This document shows positions 47,900-58,800 of a DNA stretch of 60,000 nt, piece after piece (within the stretch, counting starts at the first letter, position 1; the number at the start of each line of letters is the position of its first letter). Below the pieces are notes generated by a model that did no database searches, had not been told where the DNA came from, and was given only the letters and a program-made list of their open reading frames with translations. Origin of the DNA: Hydractinia symbiolongicarpus (Eukaryota > Cnidaria > Hydrozoa > Anthoathecata > Hydractiniidae); assembly GCF_029227915.1 (NCBI RefSeq), contig NC_079883.1, forward strand, positions 5,334,001-5,394,000. The letters are read 5' to 3'. Position numbers and translations under genes: made by a program.

Positions 47900-48535
47900 C
47901 GGGATATAGAACGTGTTTATTGACCACAAAACAAAAACAAAAACCGAAACCTCGTGTGCTCATCTACTTTCCATGATGTATTTTTGTCGTGGTTTACTTA
48001 AAAACAACAAAACTGACAATTAATCTAAACAAAAGAACTCTTGGCGTGTAGTAAAGATATCGATAGTATATCATTTTCACACACAAATAGGGGAACGTTA
48101 TTGTTTCATTTTCATTGCATGTTCTCACATGTTTTAACATTCAAGTTAAATGTGCAAAAGTAAGAGATTATTTTTACTTCCTTTTTTAGTTTAAAGTACA
48201 TAAAAAATCATTAAAGGAAAACTAAATTTCGAAAGTCTCCGACGTGGATGTCTCGTCAGTCACAAACAAATAGAAAAATGACGGTGGCGAGCTATGACTT
48301 GTAGGTACGGTTCACAAATGACATTGATTAGGTGAAAGTGTCTTAATATTTGATTTCTGATAATTTTATCATAAGTGACGTCAAAATAATTAAAAAGCAT
48401 GGTCAGTCAGAAGAAAACTTTCTTTTCCAGAATAGGACAAAGTTGATAACTTAAACAAAGTACAGAAGAAGTAGTTACCTACATCCAGGTCCGAAAATGT
48501 TAATTACCTTAATTAACTGTATTTATCAGCTCGTT
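47900..48535. other. Upstream region of the membrane-protein gene
   Basis: AT-rich with no transposon end or coding frame recognised. Confidence 0.35.
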
Positions 48536-48539
48536 TCTG

Positions 48540-49105
48540 ATTGGTTAATTTTTATGAATTTCGATCCTCTGCAATTATATAAATACATGCGCAACATCAT
48601 TTTACTTTGCCCGATGATGGGAGAAGGATCTCCCGAAACGTCGCCTACTAAACTATCATTGTTTTGAACATAAACGATGAAGATCCGTCTTGGAGATGGA
48701 GACCCGTCACGTCACATTAATTTTAATTGGGTTTTTATAGTTTTTTCGCGCACTTTTCACATTGCTTCTAATCTCCGTACGAATAGGACAAGCGTGTGGT
48801 AAAAGTGAGAATCGAAAATATCGTAGTTCTTGATTGAAATCTTAACGTAAAGAGTTTCTTCAAGCAGCAAAAAGGAAGCAAGCGCAGTAAACGACGCAAT
48901 ACTACGAAACGTCATCATCATACTGTACTAGACCGACCGATGTACCGTATTTTATTCTACCGCCCCGTGTGTTCGTATAGTTGCATCTGCTTTCTTGTGT
49001 ACCGTCCGCGCACAAAACAATTATGTTCAAGAAATGATAAACTTTCCACAGTAATATGAATACTGAACAGACAAACCGAAATAATATCTTCAATAATTAA
49101 ACGAA
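48540..49105 (+). mobile_element. Penelope-like element end, interrupted by a ~360-bp insertion
   Basis: 48550-48667 and 49027-49105 together match the reverse complement of 24875-25075. CCGATGA (48611-48617), a perfect 5-bp stem GGGAG/CTCCC (48619-48623 with 48630-48634) and GAAA (48635-48638) make a hammerhead-like core, with C in place of U at the second core base. The insertion, about 48669-49028, is bounded by TTGAACATAA and its complement TTATGTTCAA. Confidence 0.5.
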
Positions 49106-49755
49106 GTTCTAAGTTTCGATTATTTTGAAGGCAATAGTGTGGACGGAGAATATGAGAATATTTTTATTTACAAATTTTCCGTGCCTCACGCACACCAAAA
49201 TAATGTACAAAAGTTTTTTCTTAAAATTACATTTACAAGAATAACAACAATACATTACAACAATAATAGCTCTAGACCCTCCAATCTATCTTAGGAGGAA
49301 TTTAAGACATTTTCTAACCCTCTTTGTCGAAAAGACCTTGTTAATAAAAACACCTATTTGCATCCCATGCCCCCTACTTACGGTTGACTAAGGCCATTAA
49401 ATAGGTTTCGTGCCGAATCAATTTACGTATCGAAGAGCTTCTGGGCCAGGCCGCCTTTAAAACTGATACGTGTCGTGTTGGATAGCTCCTTCTTTTGTTA
49501 TTCTGTACATTTTCTCTTATAACGTTGGAAAAATTTTGTACTTTGCTGGGGTATTGCTTTTTTTGGACGGGGGTAAATTTTTTTGAATTTTGAAAACCGT
49601 TGACATTAATGTAAGAAAGATGTTGTATTGGGTATAAAAGTATTTATTTCATGTATGTTGGTTACTAAGTGGTAACCAAGGTGTTGCTAAGGTGATATAT
49701 GGTTACTAGGGACTAAAAGCAGACCAGGTTTGAAGGAAATATCGATCCAGAAAAT

Positions 49756-50123
49756 TGACGTCATTTCGGATCCCAATGACGTCATTATATTGTTTTCTTT
49801 ACTTCGATTATCTTTAAATGTCCTGTTCTACATATATGCCATGTTTAATGACACGAGCATCAATATTTCTGGTAGTACGGGTCTTTTTATATTTATTGTT
49901 AAAATAAAACTTTTTTTGCCGAAATGACGTCATTTTTTATCCCAATGACGTCATTAAAATTACTTTTTTCATGTGAAACACATATTTTGGTATTCATTCC
50001 ATAAATATACCAAGAATCAAGGCCATATCATTAGTAACACGCGAGAAATTAAAACGTACTGAAAAATTGGGAAAATGACCATTTTTCACATATGTGACGT
50101 CATTTCTAATCCCTATGACGTCA
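49756..50123. promoter_or_regulatory. Three pairs of TGACGTCA (CRE-type) sites at ~170-bp period
   Basis: Perfect TGACGTCA palindromes at 49756, 49777, 49925, 49946, 50095 and 50116. In each pair the starts are 21 bases apart with ATCCC in the linker; pairs repeat every 169-170 bases. The sequence between pairs is only weakly similar. TGACGTCA is the established CREB/ATF binding site. Whether a transcript starts here is unknown; no gene begins close by. Confidence 0.6.
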
Positions 50124-50425
50124 TCGAAATATTTTTTTACCTGGATTGAGTTTGTACTAACACATTCTCCAATTGAGCCAAGTTTCATCACGTAAGCACA
50201 AGTAGTGCAGGATTTATGGCCCCTTTGTGCCCCCCCCCCCCAGGGTTACAAGGGCCAAAAAGCTCAGATATAATAGGGTTAAGGATTCTTTTTCGCTTTC
50301 TGAATTTTGCAACATTTCTTTAACTTATATATGGCTAGTCTGTTGAAAAGTTGTTTACAAACCTTTTTCTTAAAGATTATTACTGACGATAGTAATCATA
50401 ATAATGGGTAACCCAAGAAGGAATT

Positions 50426-51340
50426 TCGAAATCTTTTGGACTTGGCTGCCAATAAATCTTTACTTATTTTTAATGAAGTTTATTACAAACAAATAATTGT
50501 TGTAGAAATAGGCAGTCCTCTCGGGTCTACATTAGCTAATGTGTTTATGTGCTTCTTGGAAAATAAGTGGTTTAATAATTGTCCTACGGACTTTAAACTT
50601 TTATATCATAGATGTCACGTTGATAATTTTTTTTCTCTTCTTTGCAAGTTGCATCTTTTGTTACTTATATAGATTCTCTCCATATTAGTATTCGTTCCAC
50701 TGAAGAGGAGAAGCAAAACGATTGTCTTTATTTCTTGGACGTTTTAGTGAATCGAGAAGACAGGAATTTTTGGACTAATGGTTATTGTAAACCCACCTTT
50801 GGGTGACGCGTAGAATCATTTTGACAGTTTTATTCCCAAATATTTTAAATACAGTTTAATTGTGTTACTCTTGTTGTTTTCTTTTATGCACTAACTACTT
50901 CATGAAGAAGTTAAATGCTTAAATGTTATACTTATGAGGAACAAAACATCCTAACAATGTTATAGATTTTTGTGTCAAGAATTGTCTTATAAGATTTTTC
51001 TTTGCAAGCTAGTCTTTAGCACTGTTCCTAAGAAAGAATTATTTATGTTACTTTTTCTTGATAGTTATTATCTACAGGTTAGGACGCGTTTATCACGAAT
51101 TTTTTGTATTAAACCGCCTCATTGTTTTCTTCGTTTTGTATTTAAGTTCTACCTACAGACTTGGTAGTTTTTTTCAGTTTAAAAATCGTGTTCCTAAGAA
51201 CCTTCGCTGTGGCCTTGTTTATCACTTTAAGTGTGATGGCTGTGAGGCCACGAATTATGGCAGAACTATTCACTACTTTAAGGTCAGATCATCCCTTGAT
51301 CAAATTGCTTTTACTGGCTGCAAAAATTGCATAAGCTAGA
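50426..51340 (+). pseudogene. Degenerate Penelope-like reverse transcriptase and endonuclease start
   Basis: From 50440 the frame reads LAANKSLLIFNEVYYKQIIV, then EIGSPLGSTLANVFMCFLEN, the PLE form of the RT box with YKQ-GVAMGSPLGPTLAN. The active site region YHRCHVDNFF has lost the second Asp of the usual V-D-D. After frameshifts come CLYFLDVLVNRED (about 50725-50765), RLGSFFQFKNRVPKNLRCGL and VYHFKCDGCEATNYGRTIHY (51145-51270), the region leading into the GIY-YIG endonuclease. Stops near 50670, 50805 and 51340 make it dead. Confidence 0.8.
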
Positions 51341-51604
51341 TAACGTCATCAATTATTCATAGAACCAATATACTGGCTATAAAAAGCAACCTTGTCCAGG
51401 GTCTTGTTAGCTGTTAACAAATTCTGGGGACGAGGGATGGCTGTTTAGATTTGAGTCTATTAAAACGTTTTTGTTATGTCTAATAGATTTTATACATTTG
51501 TGTTTTAAACTGTCTAGGTTTCAGTTTTAAAAAACAGTAAACGATATTGAAAAAAAAATTATATTTAAATTATCTTTTTGTAAAAACAGACAATGTACAG
51601 TATA

Positions 51605-51690
51605 CAACCTCGACCCCAGGGGCTTGCGGCCCCTGATCCATTATTTCGGAGTGGCCAATAATGACCCTGGAACAGGCTGGTCACGTGATG
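51605..51690. mobile_element. Decayed MITE of the CAACCTCG family
   Basis: ACAACCTCGACCCCAGGGGC at 51605 and a weak inverted end GACCCTGGAACAGGCTGG near 51690. A second relic lies at 51388-51440 (AACCTTGTCCAGGGTCTTG to TCTGGGGACGAGGG). No clear target duplications are visible. Confidence 0.5.
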
Positions 51691-51699
51691 CAAAAGTGG

Positions 51700-53149
51700 C
51701 CAGATATGCTGGGCATTTTTGAAATTCCAAAGGTAATGAGATGCAAATTAGGCGCTAGCCTTAATAGCAAGTTTAGAGACACAACATCAAAGAATCTTTT
51801 TTGTTCATGAAAGCAAAATTGTCAAAATATTACTGACTTTACTCAATTGCACTCGCTTAGCTTGATTGTCTACTATTGGCAAAGCCTTTATTTTAGAAAA
51901 TGTGTTGGAAGTTTGTTGCCAATAAAATTCATGAGCTATAGCTAGCTAGCTGCGCTGTGTGTACTATGCAGGTATTTAGCTAGCTAACTTGACATCCTGG
52001 GACAGTTTACTTAACTACATATTTATAAACAACATATTTAATGGTATTATTATCAAGGTGGGTGATTTTGTTGAAAGCAAGTTAGAAATTGTATGAGAAG
52101 AGCTTTAGTTGCACACAATTTTTTCAAATGCACAATTTTTCCTATTTATAAAATCAAAGCTAAGAATAATAGGTTTTAGTATAAAAGGACAAAATTTGAT
52201 ATCATTTAACGGTATATATAAATAATGGGTTAAGTTGAAGCTGATTTATTATATACGTGCGGCGTATTAATTTGCTTACAAATGCTATTTGTACTTGGCC
52301 GCGATGTGAAAATATGCCGTTGGAGCGTAATCAATAGCTGGCCTAACATATAATAATAGGACCTTTTGATGTTAAATTTTCTCAGTATGGTACATTGGCC
52401 TTAGAAGAATTAATTTGTTCAAAAACCTTCTTTGTTTGTTTGGTTCAGATTTAGAAGTTTTGTTACAAAACCTTTATCGGCCTCATTTAAATAGCTCAAA
52501 TTCTGAAATCTAGAAATATAGCTAATTCAAAATATTTCTTTACGTCTATCCTTAAGTATAGTTATAGGTGAATAGAAATAAAATTTGTGATATGAAAAAT
52601 TTGCAAGAGCTTTCTTCATTTAACTTTATGTATATTTCATGATCCCAATTAATATATCAATTAAGTTCATCGTGTTTACCTATTTATAAGTTCCAAGTTT
52701 TATGTTTTTACGAGATTCTTGCGCATGCCTGGAAAAAATCAGAAAAATCGACAGGCAAAAAAATCAGACCTCAGATGAAGAAAGTCAAATTATGGTTAAA
52801 AAATTTCGTACTGTGGCTACTAGCATCTTTTCACAGATATGTGTTCAACTTAAATCTGTTTTAATTTTTTTCTATTTTAATCGATTTGTTTTTACTTGTG
52901 GGTGCACCAATTATTATAAATATTGTTAAGACGATACAGTGACGATATGTTACGTTTAGTAGCATTTTTGTGATAATATTCAAGTTTTGTATAATGAAAA
53001 CTTACTACCATTTTTAATCTTTTTATGGTTGTCGAAAACAACTTAAGAATAACTAAAATAAAATAACTATATTTATGTATAAAAATAAGAAAAATATTCT
53101 TACTTTTGCCTCGGAAAGAAGGATTTTTTAAGATCACGTAGAATTATTG
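51700..53149. other. Intergenic, no supported gene
   Basis: Contains AGCTAGCTAGC-type tracts near 51940-51980 and an ORF at 52702-52929 without recognisable domains. About 52410-52540 is weakly similar to 3000-3130. Confidence 0.35.
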
Positions 53150-53284
53150 AGTCGTGCAATTTATTCCAACCTATCTAAGATCTTATGAAATGGCCTGCAG
53201 AGATGCATTTTAATTCATCTTCACATATGTTGTTATTGTATGATTATTTTGTATGCAAATTCGTATTTTTAACAGATTACATAA
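53150..53284 (+). repeat. Left part of a duplicated block, split by the 5-kb transposon
   Basis: Matches 58541-58667 closely (AAATGGCCTGCAGAGATGCA, TATGCAAATTCGTATTTTTA). Together with 58324-58455 it forms one copy of a block whose uninterrupted copy is 58541-58800. Confidence 0.9.
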
Positions 53285-53313
53285 GGACGTGTTTTTTCTT
53301 GACTGTGCGAAAA
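53285..53313 (+). repeat. Left terminal inverted repeat (29 bp)
   Basis: Identical to the reverse complement of 58295-58323. The repeats diverge after a run of A. Confidence 0.95.
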
Positions 53314-54126
53314 AGTTGTAATGAAAAATAGCAAAATCACAAAATATTTAATAACTTTGGTTATAACCGTTATTAGATCAAGAAAACTCACTGGGTTGGA
53401 GTTTGTAGAGATACTATTGGTGCTACAAGGTCAATTTTGAAAATTAGGAGTGTGTCGCGATAATATTGGTCATTTTGAGTTTTTGCTCGTGATTTACTCA
53501 TTTTATCGAAAAAATAGTAAAATTGTATTTTTCAAGCATCTTTGACATCTTGGAAACCAGTAAAACCTGTGATGAGTAAAATTTATTCAGAAATGAGTAA
53601 GTAATGAGCGATTTAGTCACAAGCCTAACTTTTTCGAAAACATGCAATAATCACTCCTAAAACATTATAGCGATTTGAAAATTTGGCAGAATAAATTGTC
53701 TGACTATGCTTTTTTCATTCAAATCAAAGTTGACAACAGAATTAATGAGTACTTCGAGATAAATGTGGTCTTTGAATAAATAATTTTTGGGGAATTATAA
53801 CTTTAAAATTTTCATTAAATAACAATTTAGAAATTTGGATAAATAATAATTAGGAACATATAATACTTACTTACAATGATAAATTTTCGTTTAAAAGAGT
53901 GAATTATGATGTTATTGGTCTTTAAAATTCATAAAATCTAGGTTCAATATCCTACACTAGAAGCGAAAAACAGGACGTAGATAATTTCAATGAAATAATA
54001 AGAATCAGTTATACGATTCAATATTCAAATTCGATATAGGGTGTGCAAATGTTTAGTATAGTATTCTCTTTATGACTTATTTAAGAGTAATTTGAGAAAC
54101 TTAGTCCAAGGCAAAATTGTAAAAAT

Positions 54127-56970
54127 TTACGATGCTCTTAAAACAAGTTCCGCATAGATATCCTTTGGCATACAAAGGCTGTCATGATCAATATCAACGA
54201 AAGCTTCAAACACTTCAACAGGATCACAAAGAACATCTCCAGGAACTATGCTGAATCTTTTCAAAGCCATATTGCGAGACCTGTCAGGCTTCAGATAGTT
54301 TCCTCTCAAGAAACACTCGACAGAATTAATGGAGTGTCCGTAACGATCCCTCATTACATCGGTTGCAACTCCTTTTTCAATCACTTTAATAAAATAAATT
54401 GGCTCACAGGAGTTGAATGAGATTACGGCAATAAAGCATGGAATCGAAACAAATTCAAAAATGTGTTGACCACGATCTTGTTCTTCATCCAGGTAACAGT
54501 CATCATCGTTTTCTACGGATTCCTCAACTTCATCCATTTGACTCTCATCAGGACCATCTACTCTCAAACATGCATCAAACTCTAAATTTAAACAGTTATC
54601 ACAATCACATAAGAATTCTTTCATATATACCGAATTCTCATTAGGCTTGTATTCAAACAGATGCATTGCCATACAACCATCGATCTTCCGTTCAACTCTC
54701 GCCATGCGCTTTTTGTCAACTTGCTTTTGACTGACGACTGTGTAACTCATTCTGGGATCTTTCCGGATATCGAGATAGTCACGAATCGCTTGGCTGTCGA
54801 CAAACCAAACGTCCAAACCAATGATGTCTCGTCTTAATATAGATTTAACTCCGAAGGCGGACATGGCATCAATTAGCCCTTTACCGTGACCTGCTGCTCC
54901 GTACAGACGAATTATGCGTACATCGTACTTGTTGGCAAGAGAATGGTATGAATGAAAAGCCCATTTATTTTTATATTGAGTGGGAGCGTTATCGCTTTTA
55001 ATGATAACTGTTTCATTTCGGATTTCCCAACGATCAAAAATATCTTCAAGGACTTCAAAAACGAAAGATGGGTCGTGAGTTGTATCGTCACTCAAATGAT
55101 ACACAAATTTGTTTTCTCCGGGTTCAACAATGGAACAATGTAAGGCGTACTGTTTCCCAGAAAAATGCGCTTCTTGTACCTCGTGTTTTGTTTTGATGGC
55201 AATGTTCTCTGAAAAATCCATTTCAATGTACCTGCTCCCTTCGTGTCGTTCTCTGATTTTTGGAATAACTGTTGCGGTATTTTGTACATGTTGGCGATGT
55301 TTGAGATAGGCTGGACCGAGAGCGATGAGTTGCTCCACTATTTCCGATACTTTGTGCTTTTTGTCAAGACGTGTTGTTCTCTCGTAGCTCTTTTCGACAC
55401 CATTCTTGACATAGATTTCCGTCTTCTTTCCAAAAATGTAATAAGATGTCTCCTTCAGCGAGGTGAATTCCGGATGAAGCTTTTCGAGATCTTCTGATGA
55501 CAATGAAGCTTTTAAACTGAGAAACTTCGTGACAGAGTTTAGCTGTTTTAAACATTTTGTTTTTCGGAAATTGTTGATTCCTTTCAATAACAGATGGACA
55601 TTTTGGCATTTGATACAAAGACACGACTCCTTTTCTCGTTCTGTAGGTGGGCCGATATAGAATGGTCGATATTTGTAGAAAGTGGAGAACGAACACTTCA
55701 AATCCTGGTGAATTTTATTAAAATCCTTGAAGAGTTGACGAACAGGTTTTGTGTATATTCGGCGATGGGCTCTGATATACGTTTTAGTACTGCCGGTCTT
55801 TTTCAGAATGATCTGTTTCTCCTCTACACTGTCATCAGTAATACAAGCTAAATGTTTGAAATCTTTTAAATAACGAAGCTTACCGATTCTGCTTTCATTT
55901 CGTCCGGAATCAGTTGTCGGGATGGAGACTTCTTCGTTCAACCAGTAATTGTAGATTCGTTGAAGATTTTCCGTAGGGATTGAATAGCGAGCTTTGTGTT
56001 GATGTTTGTAGTTAGTTAAAATTGATTTCAGTCTGTAAGGCTTGTAATCCAAACTTTTAGCAATCCACCTAATAAAGCATTCGTTATCAAGGGCCTCTCC
56101 GAAGGTTTCGTCCAAAAACTTTGCTGCCGTATGTTTATAAAACCGGCTATTTAAATCGCCTTTTAATTTCGAGAGAACGGATTCCTTGAATTGACGCTCA
56201 AACATGTGGTCACGTTTTTCAGCTAATCTGGCAAGTTCGACGCCGATTGATGTGGTTGTGTCGTTCATGTCATAAGTGTCGTTACTCCGGATGGGTGATA
56301 GAGGAATGGACAGTGTGAGTGAATCATTATTCTCATCAACTGTTGCGTTATGCGGTACTAAATTTTCAGGTTCAAACGGAGGAATGCTCGACGATGTTGG
56401 TTCACGGATCTCAAAAACAGCATTTTGTTGGTCAACCAATGACATTTCCGTTTCGATTACATTACCATCACTGCTCATAAAAGAGACATTTATTACATCG
56501 GATATGGCTGATACGTTGGGATTTTGAGCTTCCGGTTGGCTTTCAGACTCTAGTGATAGAAATGTGGGTAGAGTAGCATCCTGGTCCTCCTCATTGTCTA
56601 CATCAGGAGATTCATGATGTGTCTTGACGTGACGATCTCTGTTGAACTTTTGACCAAATGTCTTTCCGCAATACTCACATACTTTGTTCTGACTCATTTT
56701 CTGCTTCCGGACCATTACTTTTGTACACTCTTTCTTATGGCGAACAATATTCCCTCTAAATTTCGATCGTAAGGGACAATCAACCGTCGGACAAGCCCAC
56801 AACTTTGTTTTTTCATCATACAGAGGCTGTATTTTTCTATTTTTCCCAAGTGTTACTGGTTGATGGTTGAATCTCTTCTCGTGTTTATTTCTGTTGCTCA
56901 TATCACTGAATTGTTTCTTGCATGAGTCATCGCGACAAAAATAAAACTTTGCTTTACTGACTGGCGCCAT
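54127..56970 (-). CDS. Zinc-finger DDD transposase, 947 aa, intact
   Basis: A single uninterrupted ATG frame. Three N-terminal zinc fingers: C12/C17/H30/H36, C60/C65/H78/C82 and C98/C101/H114/H118, probably for binding the element ends. An acidic linker follows (about 120-240), then a helical region with CLCIKCQNVH (about residue 450). The catalytic core candidates are D585 in EMDFSEN, D660 in IKSDNAPTQYKNK and D701 in GHGKGLIDAMSAF, spaced 75 and 41 residues. An acidic stretch (DEVEESVENDDDCYLDEEQD) precedes a C-terminal domain with YFIKVIEKG and YGHSINSVECFLRGNYLKP. The D-x-SEN, SD-x-x-x-x-QYKNK and GHGKG-x-xDA pattern is shared with a widespread animal transposase family that I link tentatively to Sola. 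The enzyme would cut and rejoin the element's ends in the nucleus. A domesticated host gene is less likely, because intact TIRs and target duplication flank it. Confidence 0.85.
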   Translation of the reverse strand: MAPVSKAKFYFCRDDSCKKQFSDMSNRNKHEKRFNHQPVTLGKNRKIQPLYDEKTKLWACPTVDCPLRSKFRGNIVRHKKECTKVMVRKQKMSQNKVCEYCGKTFGQKFNRDRHVKTHHESPDVDNEEDQDATLPTFLSLESESQPEAQNPNVSAISDVINVSFMSSDGNVIETEMSLVDQQNAVFEIREPTSSSIPPFEPENLVPHNATVDENNDSLTLSIPLSPIRSNDTYDMNDTTTSIGVELARLAEKRDHMFERQFKESVLSKLKGDLNSRFYKHTAAKFLDETFGEALDNECFIRWIAKSLDYKPYRLKSILTNYKHQHKARYSIPTENLQRIYNYWLNEEVSIPTTDSGRNESRIGKLRYLKDFKHLACITDDSVEEKQIILKKTGSTKTYIRAHRRIYTKPVRQLFKDFNKIHQDLKCSFSTFYKYRPFYIGPPTEREKESCLCIKCQNVHLLLKGINNFRKTKCLKQLNSVTKFLSLKASLSSEDLEKLHPEFTSLKETSYYIFGKKTEIYVKNGVEKSYERTTRLDKKHKVSEIVEQLIALGPAYLKHRQHVQNTATVIPKIRERHEGSRYIEMDFSENIAIKTKHEVQEAHFSGKQYALHCSIVEPGENKFVYHLSDDTTHDPSFVFEVLEDIFDRWEIRNETVIIKSDNAPTQYKNKWAFHSYHSLANKYDVRIIRLYGAAGHGKGLIDAMSAFGVKSILRRDIIGLDVWFVDSQAIRDYLDIRKDPRMSYTVVSQKQVDKKRMARVERKIDGCMAMHLFEYKPNENSVYMKEFLCDCDNCLNLEFDACLRVDGPDESQMDEVEESVENDDDCYLDEEQDRGQHIFEFVSIPCFIAVISFNSCEPIYFIKVIEKGVATDVMRDRYGHSINSVECFLRGNYLKPDRSRNMALKRFSIVPGDVLCDPVEVFEAFVDIDHDSLCMPKDIYAELVLRAS

Positions 56971-58294
56971 CTCAAACTTTCAGACAATGAAGTTTGAATG
57001 AAACTTTCTTTCTTTTAAATCCCACGCGCGCCAAAACACTGTTTCGATTTAAAAAAACATTCGATTCAGAAAGTAAACATTCGATTTGATCTCGTAAAAC
57101 AATGCAATGTCTTCAAATAAATGCGAAAGGAAAGTAAAGTGACGCAAGTTCAGTACACATGGTTTGTGGCTTTATTGGCTTTATTTATTAGTACTTTTTT
57201 AACATGACATGTGCCATTTAATGGCTTGTTCAGGTATACTTTCACTAGAGATTTTCAGATGACCTTTCTAATCTTTTTCTCCTCTTAAAAATAATTCTTA
57301 TACATTGCATAAATATTTTCACTTTATAAATTTACTTTTACTTTTTAAATCATTAACGCGGCTTGTCTAACGCAAACTGTTAGAAATTGGATCTTTTTTT
57401 AATTTAATTACTTCCGCATCAAAGTGAAATCTAGCTAAATTCTATCATAAAAACAAGGACTTGAACTTTCACGTACCACTCCTCGTGGAGTCGAATTTGT
57501 TAATAACACTGGCCTTTACTGATATTGAAAATTCTTCTTAGTAACAGTTTCTGAAACACTTTCGGGCGAAATTTGGAGTAGTTCTTGAAAAGATAAGTCC
57601 TTAACAGCGCCTTAACGAAAAAACCATTTTAATCTTCGATCACTCTTTATTTTCTACGTTTTCCGTCCTGGATTATCTTTAGGATAGCCAATATCATGTT
57701 TTGAGACATTTCTATTTCGGTATCGACGAGTAAATTCAGATATAACAGTCAAATTGCCTTCTAGTACGCTTTTTTATGTCGAAAAATTAAAAGGACCATA
57801 TTTATCCTCAGGCACTCTTTAACCTTGTGAAATCAAGTCAAATCCAACAATTGTATACCTAAAAGTGAAGCTGCTGAAGAAAATCATGAAATTCTTAAGA
57901 GTACTTTAAGATAATAGCAAAAATGATGTTTACGTTAAAATCGGAAAAAGACTAATTGATCATGAAATACTCTTAATATTTGAATTTTTTTTTACTTTAT
58001 TCTAAATTCAAGACCAGTTGAACCATTTTCCGAAATTTCGAACCAAAAAGAAGACTTCAAGGTTCCAAAAATTAAGATGACTTTTTTTATCTTTGCAGCT
58101 AAGGACTAAAACGTATCTTAAACTACTCCAGACTTTAGACGTAATTTTCTCTCAGTCTACTTATCATATAAAACTCTAATTTTCATATTTTGAAAAAAAA
58201 ATCTTATCTTAATTCGCCATTAAAATGGAATTCTTCTTGGATTTAGAGACTGCTACGATATTTTAGATTAAGTGAGAGATATAGAAATCTCCAC

Positions 58295-58323
58295 TTTTCG
58301 CACAGTCAAGAAAAAACACGTCC
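58295..58323 (-). repeat. Right terminal inverted repeat (29 bp)
   Basis: Reverse complement of 53285-53313, ending CACGTCC before the ATAA target duplication. Confidence 0.95.
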
Positions 58324-58388
58324 ATAAACATGTAATTGTGGCAGTTAATATTCAGCATCAGCAGCGTTAATTCATATTCACTCTAACA

Positions 58389-58473
58389 ATGTTTAAGAAG
58401 AATGAAACAAATTTAAAGTCGGAAAATAGGGATATTCAAGCTCGATTTGTTAGAAAAGATGGTGTGGCAACAG
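58389..58473 (+). CDS. Possible first coding exon, Kir-channel-like N-terminus
   Basis: ATG at 58389 encodes MFKKNETNLKSENRDIQARF then VRKDGVAT and stops at donor ACAG|GTACAC (58474). An R-x-RFVxKDG stretch near residue 20 followed closely by an intron resembles the cytoplasmic N-terminus of inward-rectifier potassium channels, but 28 residues are too few for a firm call. No downstream exon was found before the window ends. The 5-kb transposon is inserted 66 bases upstream of the ATG, so it lies in the promoter or 5' UTR of this copy. Confidence 0.3.
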
Positions 58474-58540
58474 GTACACATATATACTAATTTTTTTGTC
58501 TTCCATCTAAAATATCTTTTGCCTAATTATAAAGTTATTA

Positions 58541-58800
58541 AGGCATGCAATTCTTTCCATGCCTACCTTAAATCTTATGAAATGGCCTGCAGAGATGCAT
58601 TTTAATCTTCACATATGTTGTTATTGTATGATTATTTTGTATGCAAATTCGTATTTTTAACAGAATACATAAACATGTAATTGTGGCAGTTAATATTCAG
58701 CATCGGCAACGTTAATTCATTTTCACTCTAACAATGTTTAAGAAGAAAGAAACAAATTTAAAGTCAGCAAATAGGGATATTCAAGCTCGATTTGTCTTTT
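58541..58800 (+). repeat. Second copy of the duplicated block, with empty transposon site
   Basis: Matches 53150-53284 joined to 58324-58455. It includes a second ATG exon at 58735 (MFKKKETNLKSANRDIQARF) whose similarity stops at the RFV codons, before the donor. It is thus a truncated duplicate of the exon at 58389. Confidence 0.9.

Larger units (their letters stand above)
53285..58323 (-). mobile_element. Complete 5,039-bp DNA transposon with DDD-type transposase gene
   Basis: The first and last 29 bases are perfect inverted repeats, starting GGACGTGTTTTTTCTTGACT. The 4-bp sequence ATAA flanks both sides (53281-53284 and 58324-58327). The paralogous empty site at 58660-58680 reads ACATAAACATG, exactly the flanks with one ATAA, which proves insertion with a 4-bp duplication. 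One long gene occupies 54127-56970; the rest (about 840 and 1,350 bases) is AT-rich non-coding sequence. Ends, target length and the DDD core suggest the Sola group, but I assign the superfamily only tentatively. Confidence 0.9.

Noticed and set aside
50229-50242. Run of C bases as a possible quadruplex or assembly signal
   Set aside because: A single homopolymer with no partner G/C tracts nearby; too little to support a feature.
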